This document shows positions 32,736-45,000 of a stretch of 64,000 nt of DNA, one piece after another; within the stretch, counting starts at the first letter, position 1, and every line of letters starts with the position of its first letter. Below the pieces are notes generated by a model. The model was not told the origin of the DNA. It worked only from the letters and a program-made list of their open reading frames with translations, and did no database searches. The position numbers and the translations under genes were made by a program. Source of the DNA: Talinum fruticosum (taxonomy: Eukaryota > Streptophyta > Magnoliopsida > Caryophyllales > Talinaceae); contig JAITYX010000009.1 in assembly GCA_021018815.1 (NCBI GenBank), forward strand, positions 7,442,501-7,506,500, given 5' to 3'.

Positions 32736-32896
32736 GTAGGTCTGTCTCTCTCATTTTGCATCTAGTCCAAAGTTCATCTCAAATAAGGACATGCATTATC
32801 ATATAGGAAGTATTTTATTAAGTTATTCATCATATTATATCATCATTGCATTCTCTATGTGCATCCAAATAAAAGCATCCTTAGTCTCTCCAGGTC

Positions 32897-33151
32897 TTGC
32901 GCTTGAGTCCCTTCCTTTTCAAAGTGATCTTGTCACACATGGTCCTAAACCTCATCGTTTGGGCAGCAGGAATAGGGAAGTCTATGACAAATGAGTATCA
33001 TCGAAATCCGAGCTCTAAAAGATTAGAACGTCTAGCCAAGGAGTCCGACACATCATCATTTCTATGTACTCCACGATCTACATCGGTGCCGCAAGCTTCG
33101 ATGCATCCTACACCGTCACAATCCACTCCTTGTTCTAAGACAGACACCTAA
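32897..33151 (+). other. Conserved open frame upstream of gag (D)
   Basis: An 84-codon frame ends shortly before the gag ATG at 33168, in a different frame. Its middle (SSKRLERLAKESDTSSFL, then TPRST) is kept almost unchanged in E (minus strand, about 48260-48190) and partly in H (GSKRLPRL, 19950). It could be an upstream frame or the true N-terminus of gag joined by a frameshift. I do not recognise a domain. Confidence 0.4.
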
Positions 33152-33167
33152 AAAGAGTTCCCCTCTA

Positions 33168-34480
33168 ATGGATCCCAATCCCAAACAAGTATCTTAACCT
33201 CAGTATGCTTAATGAGAATATAGTTAAGGTGAAAACTAGGTTGAGTGAGCAAGAGGAACATATATCCTCTATATCAAGAGATCTTAACGAAATCATAAGA
33301 ACTAATGAGACTAGTTAGAGAGATGAGGAAGCTGAACATAGGTGAAAACAAGAGGTCGAAGAAGTTAAGCGTGTCAAATGGGAAATGGCTTTGGTTATAC
33401 CACCTCCACCCATCCAATCTTCTCCAGATAGTCCTAAACATGAATCACCTAAGCCTGAATCCAAACCTCGGTCCGATTCCCGTATAGATTAGATAGAACG
33501 GATGTTGAGGGAATCATCTTGGTTCAACAATTATTATTTCGATCATAAGGGATTCACTTCAATTCCTAAGGGTAAACAACCTCCTAAGTTTACCATGCCC
33601 GATATTAAGTTCAAAGGTTTCGAGAATCCCCATTATTATGTACACAACTTCTTGGGAGCAATGACTCTTAAGAACATTCCTAAAAACACTTACCACATCA
33701 TCATCCCCTAGACATTTGATACTCGACATCATGAAGTGGTATAATGTGGTTGACCCACGCAAGGTTGCCAATTGGACAGATTTGTGCAAGGAGATCCTCC
33801 ATCAATACTCTTATAACACAGATCTATCTTTTACTCCTAGAGACTTGGAATTAATCAAGCAAGGTGAGAAGGAGAGCTTCACCGATTTCCTAACTAGATC
33901 GAGAGCAAAGGCAGCCCACATGGTCAATGCCCTCAACAGGTATACCGACAACACTCCTATGGATACTACTTAGGCTCAAGCCCTTGAACGTCTCTTGGAG
34001 AAAGGGAAAATAGAATTGCCACCCATCACCCATCGGAGGAGAATTAGAAGCTGCAAAATAGTCTAAAAATTAGGACGTTGGAAAATTTTGCAACTACCAT
34101 CGTGCATAAGTACACGATACTATACGGTGTTGGACATTCAAGAAAAACTAGAAGATATGTTTCGAAATGGCCAATTACCGCTGCCTAAGGCTGCCCGGAA
34201 ACCGAGTAACAACAAAAACCCTTTTAGCGGCACCTTAGCCATTTTACTCGAACCCACACTAGGTGAGTGGGATCCTTCTATCTTTATCCGAGATATGGGC
34301 GAGTCACAACCGCTTCTTAATCTATCATTATTGGATCCGAAGTGCAGGAGCTGTGGGTAAGTGATGAAGAAGATGTCTACGAAGCGAGAGACGATGACAA
34401 CAATAGTGACGACTTATGGGGCACACCACCCTTAAAAGAAGACTTTTGGGGAAACACTAAGAGCCCGGTCGTATAGTTTC
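33168..34480 (+). pseudogene. gag of Tat element D
   Basis: The chosen start is MDPN at 33168, identical in E. The order is a helical, coiled-coil-like N-terminus (33200-33360), a Pro-rich linker (33400-33480), capsid-like sequence (KFTMPDIKFKGFENPHYYVH, 33587-33646; WTDLCKEILHQYS, 33774-33812; LIKQGEKESFTDFLT, 33851-33895) and a zinc-knuckle remnant FCNYHRA...DTIRCW (34088-34130) with a stop inside. The acidic part after 34370 leads toward the protease. Stops near 33188, 33345, 33488 and 33709, and frame changes, make it non-coding. Confidence 0.75.
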
Positions 34481-37268
34481 TTACTAGATAAGGACGACAC
34501 AATGCACCCTTGGGTCCATAACATACTCAAAAAGCCCCAACAAAACCTCGAAGCTACAAAGGAGCAATACCCAATCCTTCAAGCAACTCTAGAAATTAAA
34601 AGTTGACATTTCTATCTAGCAATTAATATCTACTTCCCATAAACAAACACAAGCTTTAATCGATGCACTCAATAAGATTGAAGTTTCTCCCGAAACCACG
34701 GTAAAAGAATTAGTAGGATTGGTTAATAATGGGATGGAACCATTACTTTTGATCAAAAGGATCTCCCAAAAGAAGGCGTTGAACACAACAATGCCCTTTA
34801 TTTAACAAGTAACTTGCATTAATAAGTTTGTTCCCTTAACCTTGGTAGACAACGGATCGGCAGTTAACGTTTGTCCTTGGCGAACTGCTAAGAGGTTAGG
34901 AATTAGGGAGCAATAACTCTCTAACCAAACTGTTCATCCCCGAGCATATGATAATTCTAGAAGAACAGTCTTATGGCAACCCTAGTGCCCAATCAATGCT
35001 AAGGAGGATTGGGTATTTTCCGAGTCTTGTTGTAGACCGAAGGGCATACCACCCTATTTGTCCATCCCTTGAACCCACTAACAACTACAACTTTGGGCTA
35101 GGCTATCAACCTACCACTAAGGAAATAGCTCAAGCCATGTGGGAAATCCAGTAAAGAGGACTCGCACCACACACAGTCCGCTCTCTTAGGCCCTTTTCGT
35201 ATACCCCGAATGGACATTTTCCGAGAGAAGGAGACAACTTTCCTTATTATGGTTTTCCTGAGCCCTATTACATCAAGGAGAGGAGTATCCTAGTACCTGG
35301 TCTGGAAATCTTCAATGACTGTTGTATTTTAGAAGAGGAGGCGCCTCATCTCCTCAAAGGGACGAGTCCACATCGATCGGACTAATCTTGCCGGAAACAA
35401 TCTTTTCGGCCATCCGTTCAGTCAAGTGGGTATCTAGAAGGGAACTCTATCTCAGATCTTGTCGCGATCTACGATGCATCCGTAGTTTGATCCGTCCGGG
35501 TTCATCACTAATATAGAAGGGTCCAAGCATATTACTTGGATTGATGCTAAGAAGGGCCAAGAATTTGTCTGTTATCCTAGGAACACACCCTCCTTCCGAG
35601 TCTAGTATTAGGGCTTGTATTTCTTCTTGTTCTTTTGTTTCTAGTTGTAATTCTGTCATGTCCATTTCTGCTTTCTAAGTTTCATGTACTAATTTCCTCA
35701 TTCAATAAAGTGAATCTTTCTGCTTACTCCTTGCCTCCTCTTTCTCTTAATTGTTTTGCCTCTAATGATGAACAAGAAATTCCTAAAGAATTAATAAAAG
35801 TTATGGAAGATCATGAAAATTACTCATGAATAATAAAGGAAACAATAATAATCAATCTGAGTCAACCGATCAACCTTCAAAAATGAAGATTGGAAAAACA
35901 TTGGATGCTTGAAGTGCGAAGCAATTCACTTCACTCCTTACGAGTTCATCGATATCATTGCATGGTCCTACAAAGACATGTCGGGTACGAGATCCGACTA
36001 TAGCTGAACACAAAATTATGCTTTATGAAGATGTTAAGCCGGTTAAGCAAAAATTGAGAAGGATTAAACCGGAATGTTCCTTGAAGATTAAGAAAGAGGT
36101 TCAAAAATAGTTGGAGGCTGGGTTTATTAAGGTAGTTCACCATCCTCAATGGGTAGCAAATATAGTTCCAATCTCTAAAAAAGATGGCGGGGTTCGTATG
36201 TGCATCGACTTTAGGGATTTAAACAAGGCTAGTCCCAAAGATGATTTGTCGTTACCTTATATCGATCTTCCGGTAGATAATACAATAGGTCATGCTTTGC
36301 TCTCGTTCATGGATGGTTACGCCGGTATAAACAAGTGAAGATGGTTGAAGAAGACATGGAAAAGATGACCTTCATCACTCGAGTGGGGGACTTACTCGTT
36401 ATGTAGTGATGCCATTTGGGCTAAAAAATATAGGTGCAACGTATCGGAGGACAACAATGACACTAGTGCATGATATGATCCATAAATAAGCTGAAGTATA
36501 CATAGATGACATGATCATAAAATCCAAGGACAGGGCGGGGCACTTACCGAGCTCGAGAAAGTTCTTCCATAGACTCGTAAAGTACAACATGTTCCCTTAA
36601 TCCTCAAAAGTGTGCCTTTGGGGTAACTCTGTGGTAAACTATTAGGCTATGTTGTCGGTCTTAGAGGAATTCAAGTTGATACATCCAAGATCAAAGCTAT
36701 TTAGGAAATCCTTTTACCAAGTACGGAGAGGGAGATAAGGGGTTTCCTAGGACATTTGTAGTGTCGTTTCATATCAAAATTGATTGTGGTTTGTGAACCG
36801 ATTTTTAAGAAGTTAAAGAAAGGATCCGAGCCCATTTGGGATACCGAGTGCCAACAGGCATTCGAGAAGGTTAAGGAATACCTGGTTAATCCTCTAGTGT
36901 TAGTTCCACCCCAATCGGGAAACCTTGACTTTTATATCTCATCACAATGGAAACCGCTGTGGGAGCCATGCTAGCTCAACAAGATGGAAAAGAAGAATGT
37001 CCGATCTACTATCTTAGCAAGAAGTTCTTGCACTACGAGACTAGATATACATCACTAAAGAAGACATCTTTGGCTTTGGTTTAGGCTACTCGTAAGCTCC
37101 GACACTACATGTTAGCCCACATGGTACATGTGGTAGCACCTATGAGTCCTATTAAGTACATACTTCAGCAACCTACTATCAATAGTAAGATATCACGATG
37201 GACTGTCATGTTATCATAATTCAAACTCAAGTTTGTTCCTTAAAAAACGATCAAAGGAAGGATAGTGT
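34481..37268 (+). pseudogene. pol (protease, RT, partial RNase H) of Tat element D
   Basis: The protease site LVDNGSAVNVCPW is at about 34842-34880; its Asp-Asn-Gly replaces the usual Asp-Ser/Thr-Gly. A linker follows (FGLGYQPTTKEIAQAMWEIQ, about 35090-35150). RT runs from about 36000 to 36740: KKDGGVRMCIDFRDLNKASP (36178-36237), then FMDGYAG, then the catalytic YIDDM at 36499-36513, which is intact. The RT/RNase H connection has GSEPIWDTECQQAFEKVK (36817-36870). RNase H is broken by stops and is cut at 37268. Stops and frameshifts throughout rule out a working polyprotein. Confidence 0.75.
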
Positions 37269-39738
37269 TAACCAACTCCTCTTTGGTAAGGTAACCGGCT
37301 TAAACCTTTTCATTCACTCATTTAAAGTAAAGTGTTAACCAAAATCTTGTTGGATTTTGTCCTGCAGAAAGGCTCAATTCGAAATAGTGGAGCCATCCGA
37401 AAGTGTATGGAGACATGCAAGAGGATGCACTTTCCTCTTGAGAATGTCATGTACAATGCGGGGTTTGGACCTCTCTGCATCGCTTTACGCCATCTCATTG
37501 ATTGGAAGGAGAGTGATCCTATTAGAGCCATCGGTGAGCGGTTTTGGGACACCACCAACACATTCCATGACAATAACTCCCTTTGACTTTGTTGTTTTAT
37601 CCGGTATAGGCTTTTCAAGGGAACCTTTAGCTTATGACCGAGTATTCGTACAAAAACCGTGATTACCTCTATCACCTCTTCGGTCCCTAGTAGAGAGATT
37701 TCCACATAATAACCTCTTCAAATATACCATTCTTTTTAGGGTTTTGAGGCTGAAATTTTCAGGCCTCAACATTCTCCTCAACAACAAGTGAGGGTCGCTC
37801 TCCTTTTGACCACGATCCTCTTATCCGATCAGGCCGCTAAGATTCATGTTCACTACTTGGTGAGCCTAGTGGATCTTGATAGAATAAAGGAGCTCAATTG
37901 GGGTGCTCCCTCATATATTGGCCTCATTAGGGGCCTCCGTACCGTGTGCGGCAACGATACAAGGCTAGAATCGGATTCTACTAACTATCTTCCTTTAAAC
38001 GACTTGTGGAAGATCATTGAGGTATGCTCAAATTTTCCTTTCTTAAATATTTACTTTTCATCTTATGTGGATAGAAAAGACTTACTTGACTTGTCAAAAT
38101 GTAGCCATGGATATATGAATACATTCCACATCTCTCTCTCGATTCAACGAATCGGCCCGCGTTCCGGCATCCGTATCATGGGTTAGAATAAATCTTGAGC
38201 AAACTAAAATACATGAGATAGGCTTTTTATGTCATCTCTCAACCGCGTTAACTCGGTATGTTACTTTCTACCGTAAAAATTTGCTCTAAAATAGGCCTAA
38301 ACGAGCATTTCAACACACTTTCAAGCATTCTAGTCATGCCTATGGCCCGAACGACAATATGTGAGGCTGCTCGTGGTGTAGTCCAGCTCCTTGTACCCAC
38401 GCTTTTGTCCATTTTCTTGTTGTTTTTCATTCTTGCTTGCTGATTTCTTAATAATTCTTGTATGTAGGCCAACTTCCGTCCTAGGCTCAACTTCAACTTC
38501 CCCAAAATGTCCTTGTGGCCCGGAATTGAGTGATAGAAGGAATTCTTGTATGTAGGCGAACTTCCATCCTAGGCTCAACTTTAACTTCCCCAAAATGTCC
38601 TTGTGGCCTAAGAATTGAGTGATAGAAGGATCTGGTTTGAAGATCATTTTGGGTTTTGTTGGTATCTTGGGAGAGGTTACTCCTCATATTCGAGTTAACA
38701 TGTAGCCTCCATTTGTTCCAGTCGATCCTCTTTGACCACGTTATATTTTCGTTCTCTTTCTCCGACCGAGCAAGCAGCGGCCATGGTGGGGTATCCGTTT
38801 ACCTCAATTTTGAATTTACACACCTCCTACGCCCATCATTCATCTCGCATCATGACCCAAATGGTAAGTGCTCAACTCCTCTCTTATAACTTTGAATGTT
38901 TTGTATAGAAATTAATCATCATCTTCTTTTCCTTTGCAGCTCACTCCTGCTAACATTCACATCTCGAATCTCAATGTGGATGTTACTCTTCCTAGGGGAC
39001 CTCCTCGATTCGTTACAATTCCCGAAATCCCGTAAGAGGAATATGTTGATCATCCCTTTCCTATAAATTGGCGAGGAGTAAGAGTTATGTGCTCTTTCCT
39101 TTCGGCTTACTTGCTAAAAGTATCTTCCTCATTGATAATCTCAAACAAACTTTGCAATACGATAGGGAGCAATCTAGGACCATATCTATTAGATTGCAAG
39201 TAAGCTCTTCGTGGAATCCGAATTTCTTTACCGGTTGATCTTTCTCTACTTCTCGAGTAAGTCCTCAATTATTATAGTGCTAATTTCTTTAAGCTTTAAG
39301 TGATTTACTAATCGCCGATTTGATCTTGTAGAGATGCTAATCGAGAGTCCCTCTTTCCAAGTAATCTAACTAATGCGCCCGAGCCATCATCCAAACTCAT
39401 GCACAACAAATGCCTTATAGTAATAATGCTAAACAAGACTCGTAATGACCTTCTTCGTGGCGTACTCATCATAGGAGTGCGTCCGAGGCAGACCTAGCGC
39501 CTTTGGGCCTAGTACCTCCGATGTGGGACCTAGCCACTCTAAGGAGAGCTTGAACATCCGACCTCGCAAGCCTTCGATCGACACAGAACCCTCTTTACTT
39601 CCCTCGATCCTCTTATAGTGGACCATCACATAGGGCTTCTCGGCCTTGGGACAAGGGAGGTGGCCTATTATCTACGTCCTGTCTTAGAGGACTTCGGGAA
39701 TTACATCTTCGATGAGGACTTTGATGACGATGCATAGA
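37269..39738 (+). pseudogene. Plant mobile domain (PMD) gene with introns, longer copy
   Basis: The N-terminal part has the PMD hallmarks: ENVMYNAGFGPLCIALRHLI (37441-37500), then MTITPFDFVVLSGIGFSREP (37568-37627), and later KIHVHYLVSLVDLDRIKELNWGA-type sequence (37838-37905) with a leucine-rich helix following. Splice sites are good: acceptor TTTGTCCTGCAG at 37365, donor GAG|GTATGC near 38021, acceptor TTGTATGTAG at 38468, an intron at 38864-38939 (GTAAGT...TTTGCAG), donors near 39080 and 39253, acceptor near 39331. The end is acidic (EDFDDDA, stop at 39738). Two frameshifts around 37440 and 37565 and several stops show decay. The gene is convergent with pol of element E. Role of PMD proteins: plant-specific, linked to transposable elements and to silencing and development; mechanism unknown. 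Confidence 0.6.
38453..38629 (+). repeat. 88-bp tandem duplication across a splice acceptor of the PMD gene
   Basis: The phrase CTTGTATGTAGGC...AACTTCC occurs at about 38457 and again 88 bases later, and the following sequence (CTAGGCTCAACTT, CCCCAAAATGTCCTTGTGG) is repeated too. The copies differ at only a few positions, so the duplication is recent compared with the age of the gene. It doubles an intron acceptor and the start of the next exon. Confidence 0.85.
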
Positions 39739-40254
39739 CAATTCCTCGATGCTTCCATTGCTTGCCGATTCATGGACTTCTTATACTGTATTTGTTTTGT
39801 TAATATATTTTTGTTTTGTAATGAATACTCTTATGCAATGAGATGAAAGGCAGGACTCGATTCTAAAAATGCATTCTTTTATTTAATATGATGCACAAAA
39901 CATAAGAAAAATAAATACAAAGATAAAATTTTTAAAAAAGTGGGCACTAGCCCCGTTCTCCTAAAAGAAAATAATAAAAAGAGAAATAAAAAATATCAAG
40001 TGTATAGTCCAAGTTGCGCTCCACGGGCCGGGACGAGAAACAAAAATAACCAAGGACTCGCTCGAGCCCAAGAGGAAGCACGAAATAAGCTCGGGCCCAA
40101 GGTGAGGCGGCGCTAGCCATGCATGAGTCCCACAAGGACTCGTAATGCGTTGTTGTTCTAATCATAGTAGGATTCGAAGAACTTTAGGAAACCGCCCATA
40201 AATATGATCGCTTGGCGTAATAACAAATACACACATGAAAGCCTTCACCTAGCC
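39739..40254. other. Spacer between the PMD and DUF7745-like genes
   Basis: The first 110 bases resemble a 3' untranslated region shared with the other PMD copy. The rest (39880-40200) has no convincing frame on the plus strand. A minus-strand frame of 72 codons at 40165-39947 has no recognised motif. Confidence 0.35.
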
Positions 40255-41896
40255 GTAAAATATCCTCTTCTCACGACCGTACATAAAACCATGGACTTCA
40301 TAACTCGAATTAACCCGGTGGATGCATGAGATGAGAAATGGATAGGTCGGGGTTAAGCAATTACGGCTAAATGTCCTCTTTAGCATTCACCAGGTGAAAA
40401 TTTATTGGCCTTTCCTAAAGGCTACCGTAGCTTATTGGGATGACCACAACCGTGATCAGTAGGTTTGGGGATAAGGAACTCGTGCCCCTACCGGAAGAGT
40501 TTGATGCCATACTAGGAAGTTTTAGGCGAACAAAACCAGCTGTTCCAAATCCACGTAAAATCTCCATATAAAGTACAAATATCTATTAAAATTGAGTAAA
40601 AAGTATCTAGGGTGGATCCTTATTGGTAATCGGGTTAGCTTAACCAATCTGATGAAGCATTACCGTAACATATATGCTTATGCCGAGTCCATCATCATCT
40701 TGAGATGGCGAGCTATAATTACATGCATGATAGGAGGATTCTCGCTAGTAGGGGCCACGAGGACTTGGCACCAACATTGCCGCTAAGCCTGGTGGAACAG
40801 CTTAGAGGATTATTGTTCTCTAATTCCACTAATAGTTGCTAAATGATAATTGGTTTATACCGAGTCGAAGCCAATGCCGAATGCAATTTCCGTGGTAGCC
40901 CCTTGTTCTTGCAGTAAGCACTAAAACAAACGAAAGCAAACAATGGTAAATTAGGCAATAGCGTCGTCCATAAGGTAGCGGTTCGGCACCGGCCGGAGGT
41001 CGAGGAGCCATTGGCTTATACCTGAAAAAATAACTTTTGTTCTTGCTTCTACCGACGCTATGTTTATTATTTCGATTTTGCTCCTTTTAGGCCTAAAAAG
41101 TTAGACTTTCACCATGCAAAGCACACTATTCTTTTTTGTTTTGCATCTCGTGATGTATAGATCTAGCTAATGGAATATTTGAAATTCATCGAAGCTCCTC
41201 TTAAGTTGGACACGTACCTAGCAACTCACTCTTGCCAAAGATAAACGAACATCAGCAATAGTTGATCATCCTCCTTCCCGATGGGAAGAATATCAAAAAT
41301 TCACAACAATGACCCGTTATGGTATGTTAAGTATTGGAAGGTGTCCCAATTCAAAATGCATACCGCATAGCATCCATACATTCGTCTATTGGGCCCGGCG
41401 AGAGCACGTATTACTTTTCGAGCCGTGTGTTGCGGCAAATGGGTAAACAACAAGTAATACCGTTATCGGATTGTATCCGGCACCTAACTTTTGACTTGTT
41501 CGTATAATACGGTAGCTCTAGTCGGAGTAGGTCATGACTCGAAAACTAGAAAGGTCTTCCAAACCGTTGACTCTTACGACCTTGCCGACACTCGACAGAG
41601 TTGCAAATACAGCCATTTCTCCATATTATCTAGAGTTAATAATAGAAGTCGACCTTGAGCGATGAAAACTCGCCGAGACTTAGAGATTTAAACCCCGAAG
41701 AAGTCATTCTTGCTACCGCCTCGTGCAAATTCGTGAACTAAACCCTTCAATGGCTACACGCACTCGTCGAAAAGAAACCGAAGCTAAAGAAAGTGAAGAA
41801 AGGGGAGCCCACCGAATCCAAGACCTAAAGGAACGCACCGGAGACGAGGAAACCGAGTCTAGCAATCCTAAAGGAAAGAAAATGAAAATAGACTAG
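40255..41896 (+). pseudogene. DUF7745-like gene, longer copy
   Basis: The start is uncertain; an ATG at 40294 is followed by in-frame stops. RFGDKELVPLPEEFDAILGS lies at about 40472-40531, GWILIGNRVSLTNLMKHY near 40613-40666 and RAIITCMIGGFSLVGATRT near 40710-40765. These match the fragment at 29332-29787 and recall the DUF7745 family of repeat-associated plant proteins (moderate confidence). Weakly protein-like sequence continues to a last exon at 41750-41896 that is very basic and acidic in patches (starts MATRTRRKE, ends GKKMKID). An AATAAA signal lies at about 41932. The gene lies tail to tail with integrase of element E, only about 110 bp away. Stops and frame changes show decay. Confidence 0.45.
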
Positions 41897-42004
41897 GACT
41901 CAAACTCTTAGAAATTTGAGGTAGAATAAAAGGAAGGCTAGTTTTGACTCTTCAAAACATTGTTTTGTTTGTTTTATAAGTAGTATGCTTGTAATTAGAT
42001 TCCC

Positions 42005-45000
42005 TAATATGGGGAAGATTAGAGAATAGGTGTTGCTCCCATGGAGGATCTAATAGATGTTCTATAACCCCACAAAGCGAAATATCTAGCCAATCTTTAT
42101 AAGTAACTCGCCATTTTCTCCACTATTGTTTGATGTTCTTATTAGTGGCTTCAATCGCTCCGTTGGTCTTAGGACGATGTGGGGAAGATTTGTGATGCCA
42201 AATTTTCTACTTATCCAATAAATTCACTACTTCTTGAAATGACTACCATGGTTACTTATAAGCTCGTGGGCACTCCATAACAACAAATAATATTCCGGTG
42301 ATGAATTTGGCTACCTATTTCAAGCATTAAGGTTGCATAAGAAGTCGCTTCTACCATTTGGTGAAGTAGTCGATTACTACTAACACAAATTCGTGACCAC
42401 CTATTCCTTTAGGAGTCACCTTGCCAATAATGTCTATTCTCCAAACTAAAAATAGCCAAGGTGAGGATTATGTAGTGCTAAATGGCAGGGGTTGGTGTTG
42501 TAAGTTTGCATACACCTAACATTTATGGCACCTTCTAACAAAGTCGTGACAGTTTGATGTCATAGTTGACTAATAATAACCAAGTCTCCGAACCTTCCGG
42601 ACTAACATTTTACCATTCATATGAGCTCCACATTCGCCTACGTGATTCTCTTCCATGATGCGCTTTGCTTCATGTTTATTGACACAAAGTAAGCGGATCC
42701 CGTAGTTAATTTTCTTGAACAATTGTCCTTAAGTGAGGAAAAATTGTGCAGCCAACATCCTGATGGCTCATTGGGCTCTAAGTGTGGGGTCCATAGGATA
42801 TTCTTGCTTATCCAAGTACTGATAAATATCATGATACGAACTGGTATGGTCGATATTAGATAGGCGTAGTGTGTAGGCCGACTCCGTCGCTCGATGTGAA
42901 TAGGCATTGAGTGAATGCCAATAGCAATATTAATCATTGCCGCTAACTTAGCTAGTGCATCCGCAAATTGATTATCGTTCCTAGGAAGGTAGGTGAAGGA
43001 AATCTCATTGAAGCATTTAGATAATTCTGTCAAATATGCTTGGTAGGGTGCCAAGGCTTCACTACGTACCTTCCACCTTTGCGAAATTTAATTGATGATA
43101 AGACTGGAATCACCGAAAACCCTAATGCTCTTGACCCCAATCTCGTTGCATCTTCAAGTCCTGTGATTCAAGCTTCATACTCTACAACATTATTAATGAC
43201 CTCGAAGTCTAACTTAAGTGAAATGGGAGTATGTGCTCCCTCCCGTGAGACTAAAAGAATCCCAACTACAAAGCCTTTCGATTAGAAGCGCCATCAAAGT
43301 ACATTGTCCAAACGTCTATCTCTATGTGTTCGAGTTGCGATTCAGGCACAGGTAGATCTCGCTAAGAATTTTGACACTATCCTTCCTTTGATCACTTTTT
43401 GAGGAACAAACTTGAGTTTTAATTCGATAGCATGACAAGTGCATCACGCTATCTTACTAATGATAGTCGATTGCTCAAGTATGTACTTAATAGGATTCAT
43501 AGGTGCTACCACATGTACCGTGTGGGCTAACATGTAGTATCTCGAGCTTTTTAGTAGCCCAAACTAAAGCAAAAGATGTCTTCTATAGTCGGTGTATATT
43601 TACTCTCGTAGTCTAGGAACTTCTTACTCATATAATAGATCACATGTTCTTCTTTTCCATCCAATGAGCTAACATGGCTCCCATTACTATATCTCGCTAT
43701 GGTGAGATATAAAAGTAAAGGTTTCCCGATTGGGGTGGAACTAACACTAAAGGATTAGCCAAGTATTCCTTAACCTTCTTGAATGCTTATTGGCACTCAG
43801 TATCCCAAATTGGCTCGCATTCTTTTAACTTCTTTAAAATAGGTTCACATACCATGGTCAGTTTTGATATGAAACGAATGAGGTATCAGAAACGTCCTAG
43901 GAAACCCCTTATCTCCTTCTATGTACTTGGTAGAGGGATTTCCTCAATAGCCTTGATCTTGGATGGATCAACTTTGATTCCTCTAAGACTCGACAACATA
44001 ACATAACAGTTTACTAGAGGTTACCCCAAAGGCACACTTTTGAGGGTTAAGGCCCATGTTAAACTTTCCGAGTCTATGGAAGAATTTTCCGAGGTTGGGT
44101 AAGTGTCCTGTCCTCGTCCTTGGATTTCCTAAATAGTAGTATCATTGTTGTTCTCTAATACGTTGCACCCGCATTTTGAGCCCAAATGGCATCACCACAT
44201 AAAAGTAAGTCCCCCATTGAGTGATAAAGGTCATCTTTTCCATGTCTTCTTTAAACATATTTATTTTATTATACCCGGCGTAACCATCCATGAACGAGAG
44301 CAAAGCATGACCTATTGTATTATCTACTAGAAGATCTATACGAGGCAATGGGAAATTATCCTTGGGACTGGCCTTGTTTAAATCCCTAAAGTCGACGTAC
44401 ATATGAACCATGCCATCTTTCTTTGGGACTAGAACTATATTTGCTAACCATTGAGGATACTCGAACTACCTTAACAAACCCAGCCTCCAATTGTTTCTGG
44501 ACCTCTTCCTTAATCTTCAAGGCCCATTTTGGTTTCATCCTTCTCAATTTCTACCTAACTAGCTTATCATCTTCATAAAGTGGAATTTTGTGTTCTCCTA
44601 TACTCGGATCTATACCCGACATCTCTTTGTAGGACCATGCAAAGACATTGATGAACTATGTGAGGAGTGAAGTGAATTGCTTTTCCTCTTTTACATCCAA
44701 ATTTTTTCGAATTTGAACCTTTTAGGGTTGATCGGTTGACCCTGCATTGATTGTTATTGTTTCCTCTATTTTTGGTGAGCGATTTTCATGGTCTTCCATA
44801 GCTTTTATTAATTCTTTAGGAATTTCTTGTTCGTCATTAGAGACAAAAAAAAAAAGAAGAGCAAAAGGATGCAAGGAGTAAGCAAAAAGATTCACTTTAT
44901 TGAATGAGGAAATGAGTACATAAGACTTAGAAGCAAAATTGGAAACGACATAACTAGAAACAACAGAAGAAGAAGAAATACAAGCCCCAACACTAGACTC

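Larger units (their letters stand above)
29788..37268 (+). mobile_element. Tat-type Ty3/gypsy element D, LTR to RNase H
   Basis: The element reads LTR, primer-binding site, long leader with tandem repeats, gag, protease, reverse transcriptase and the start of RNase H. It is truncated at about 37268, shown by comparison with E, where the matching frame continues into the rest of RNase H and integrase. Tat lineage is indicated by the RT motif order (NKASPKDD, then GHALLSFMDGYAG), the protease site LVDNGSAVNVCP and the TGGCGACTCC primer-binding site. No 3' LTR is present. Confidence 0.8.

Noticed and set aside
37322..37705. Minus-strand frame of 127 codons
   Set aside because: It is the antisense of the PMD N-terminal exon, whose plus-strand motifs and splice sites are convincing.
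38330..38687. Minus-strand frames with a repeated peptide (FGEVEVEPR type)
   Set aside because: The peptide repeat is only the antisense reading of the 88-bp DNA duplication.
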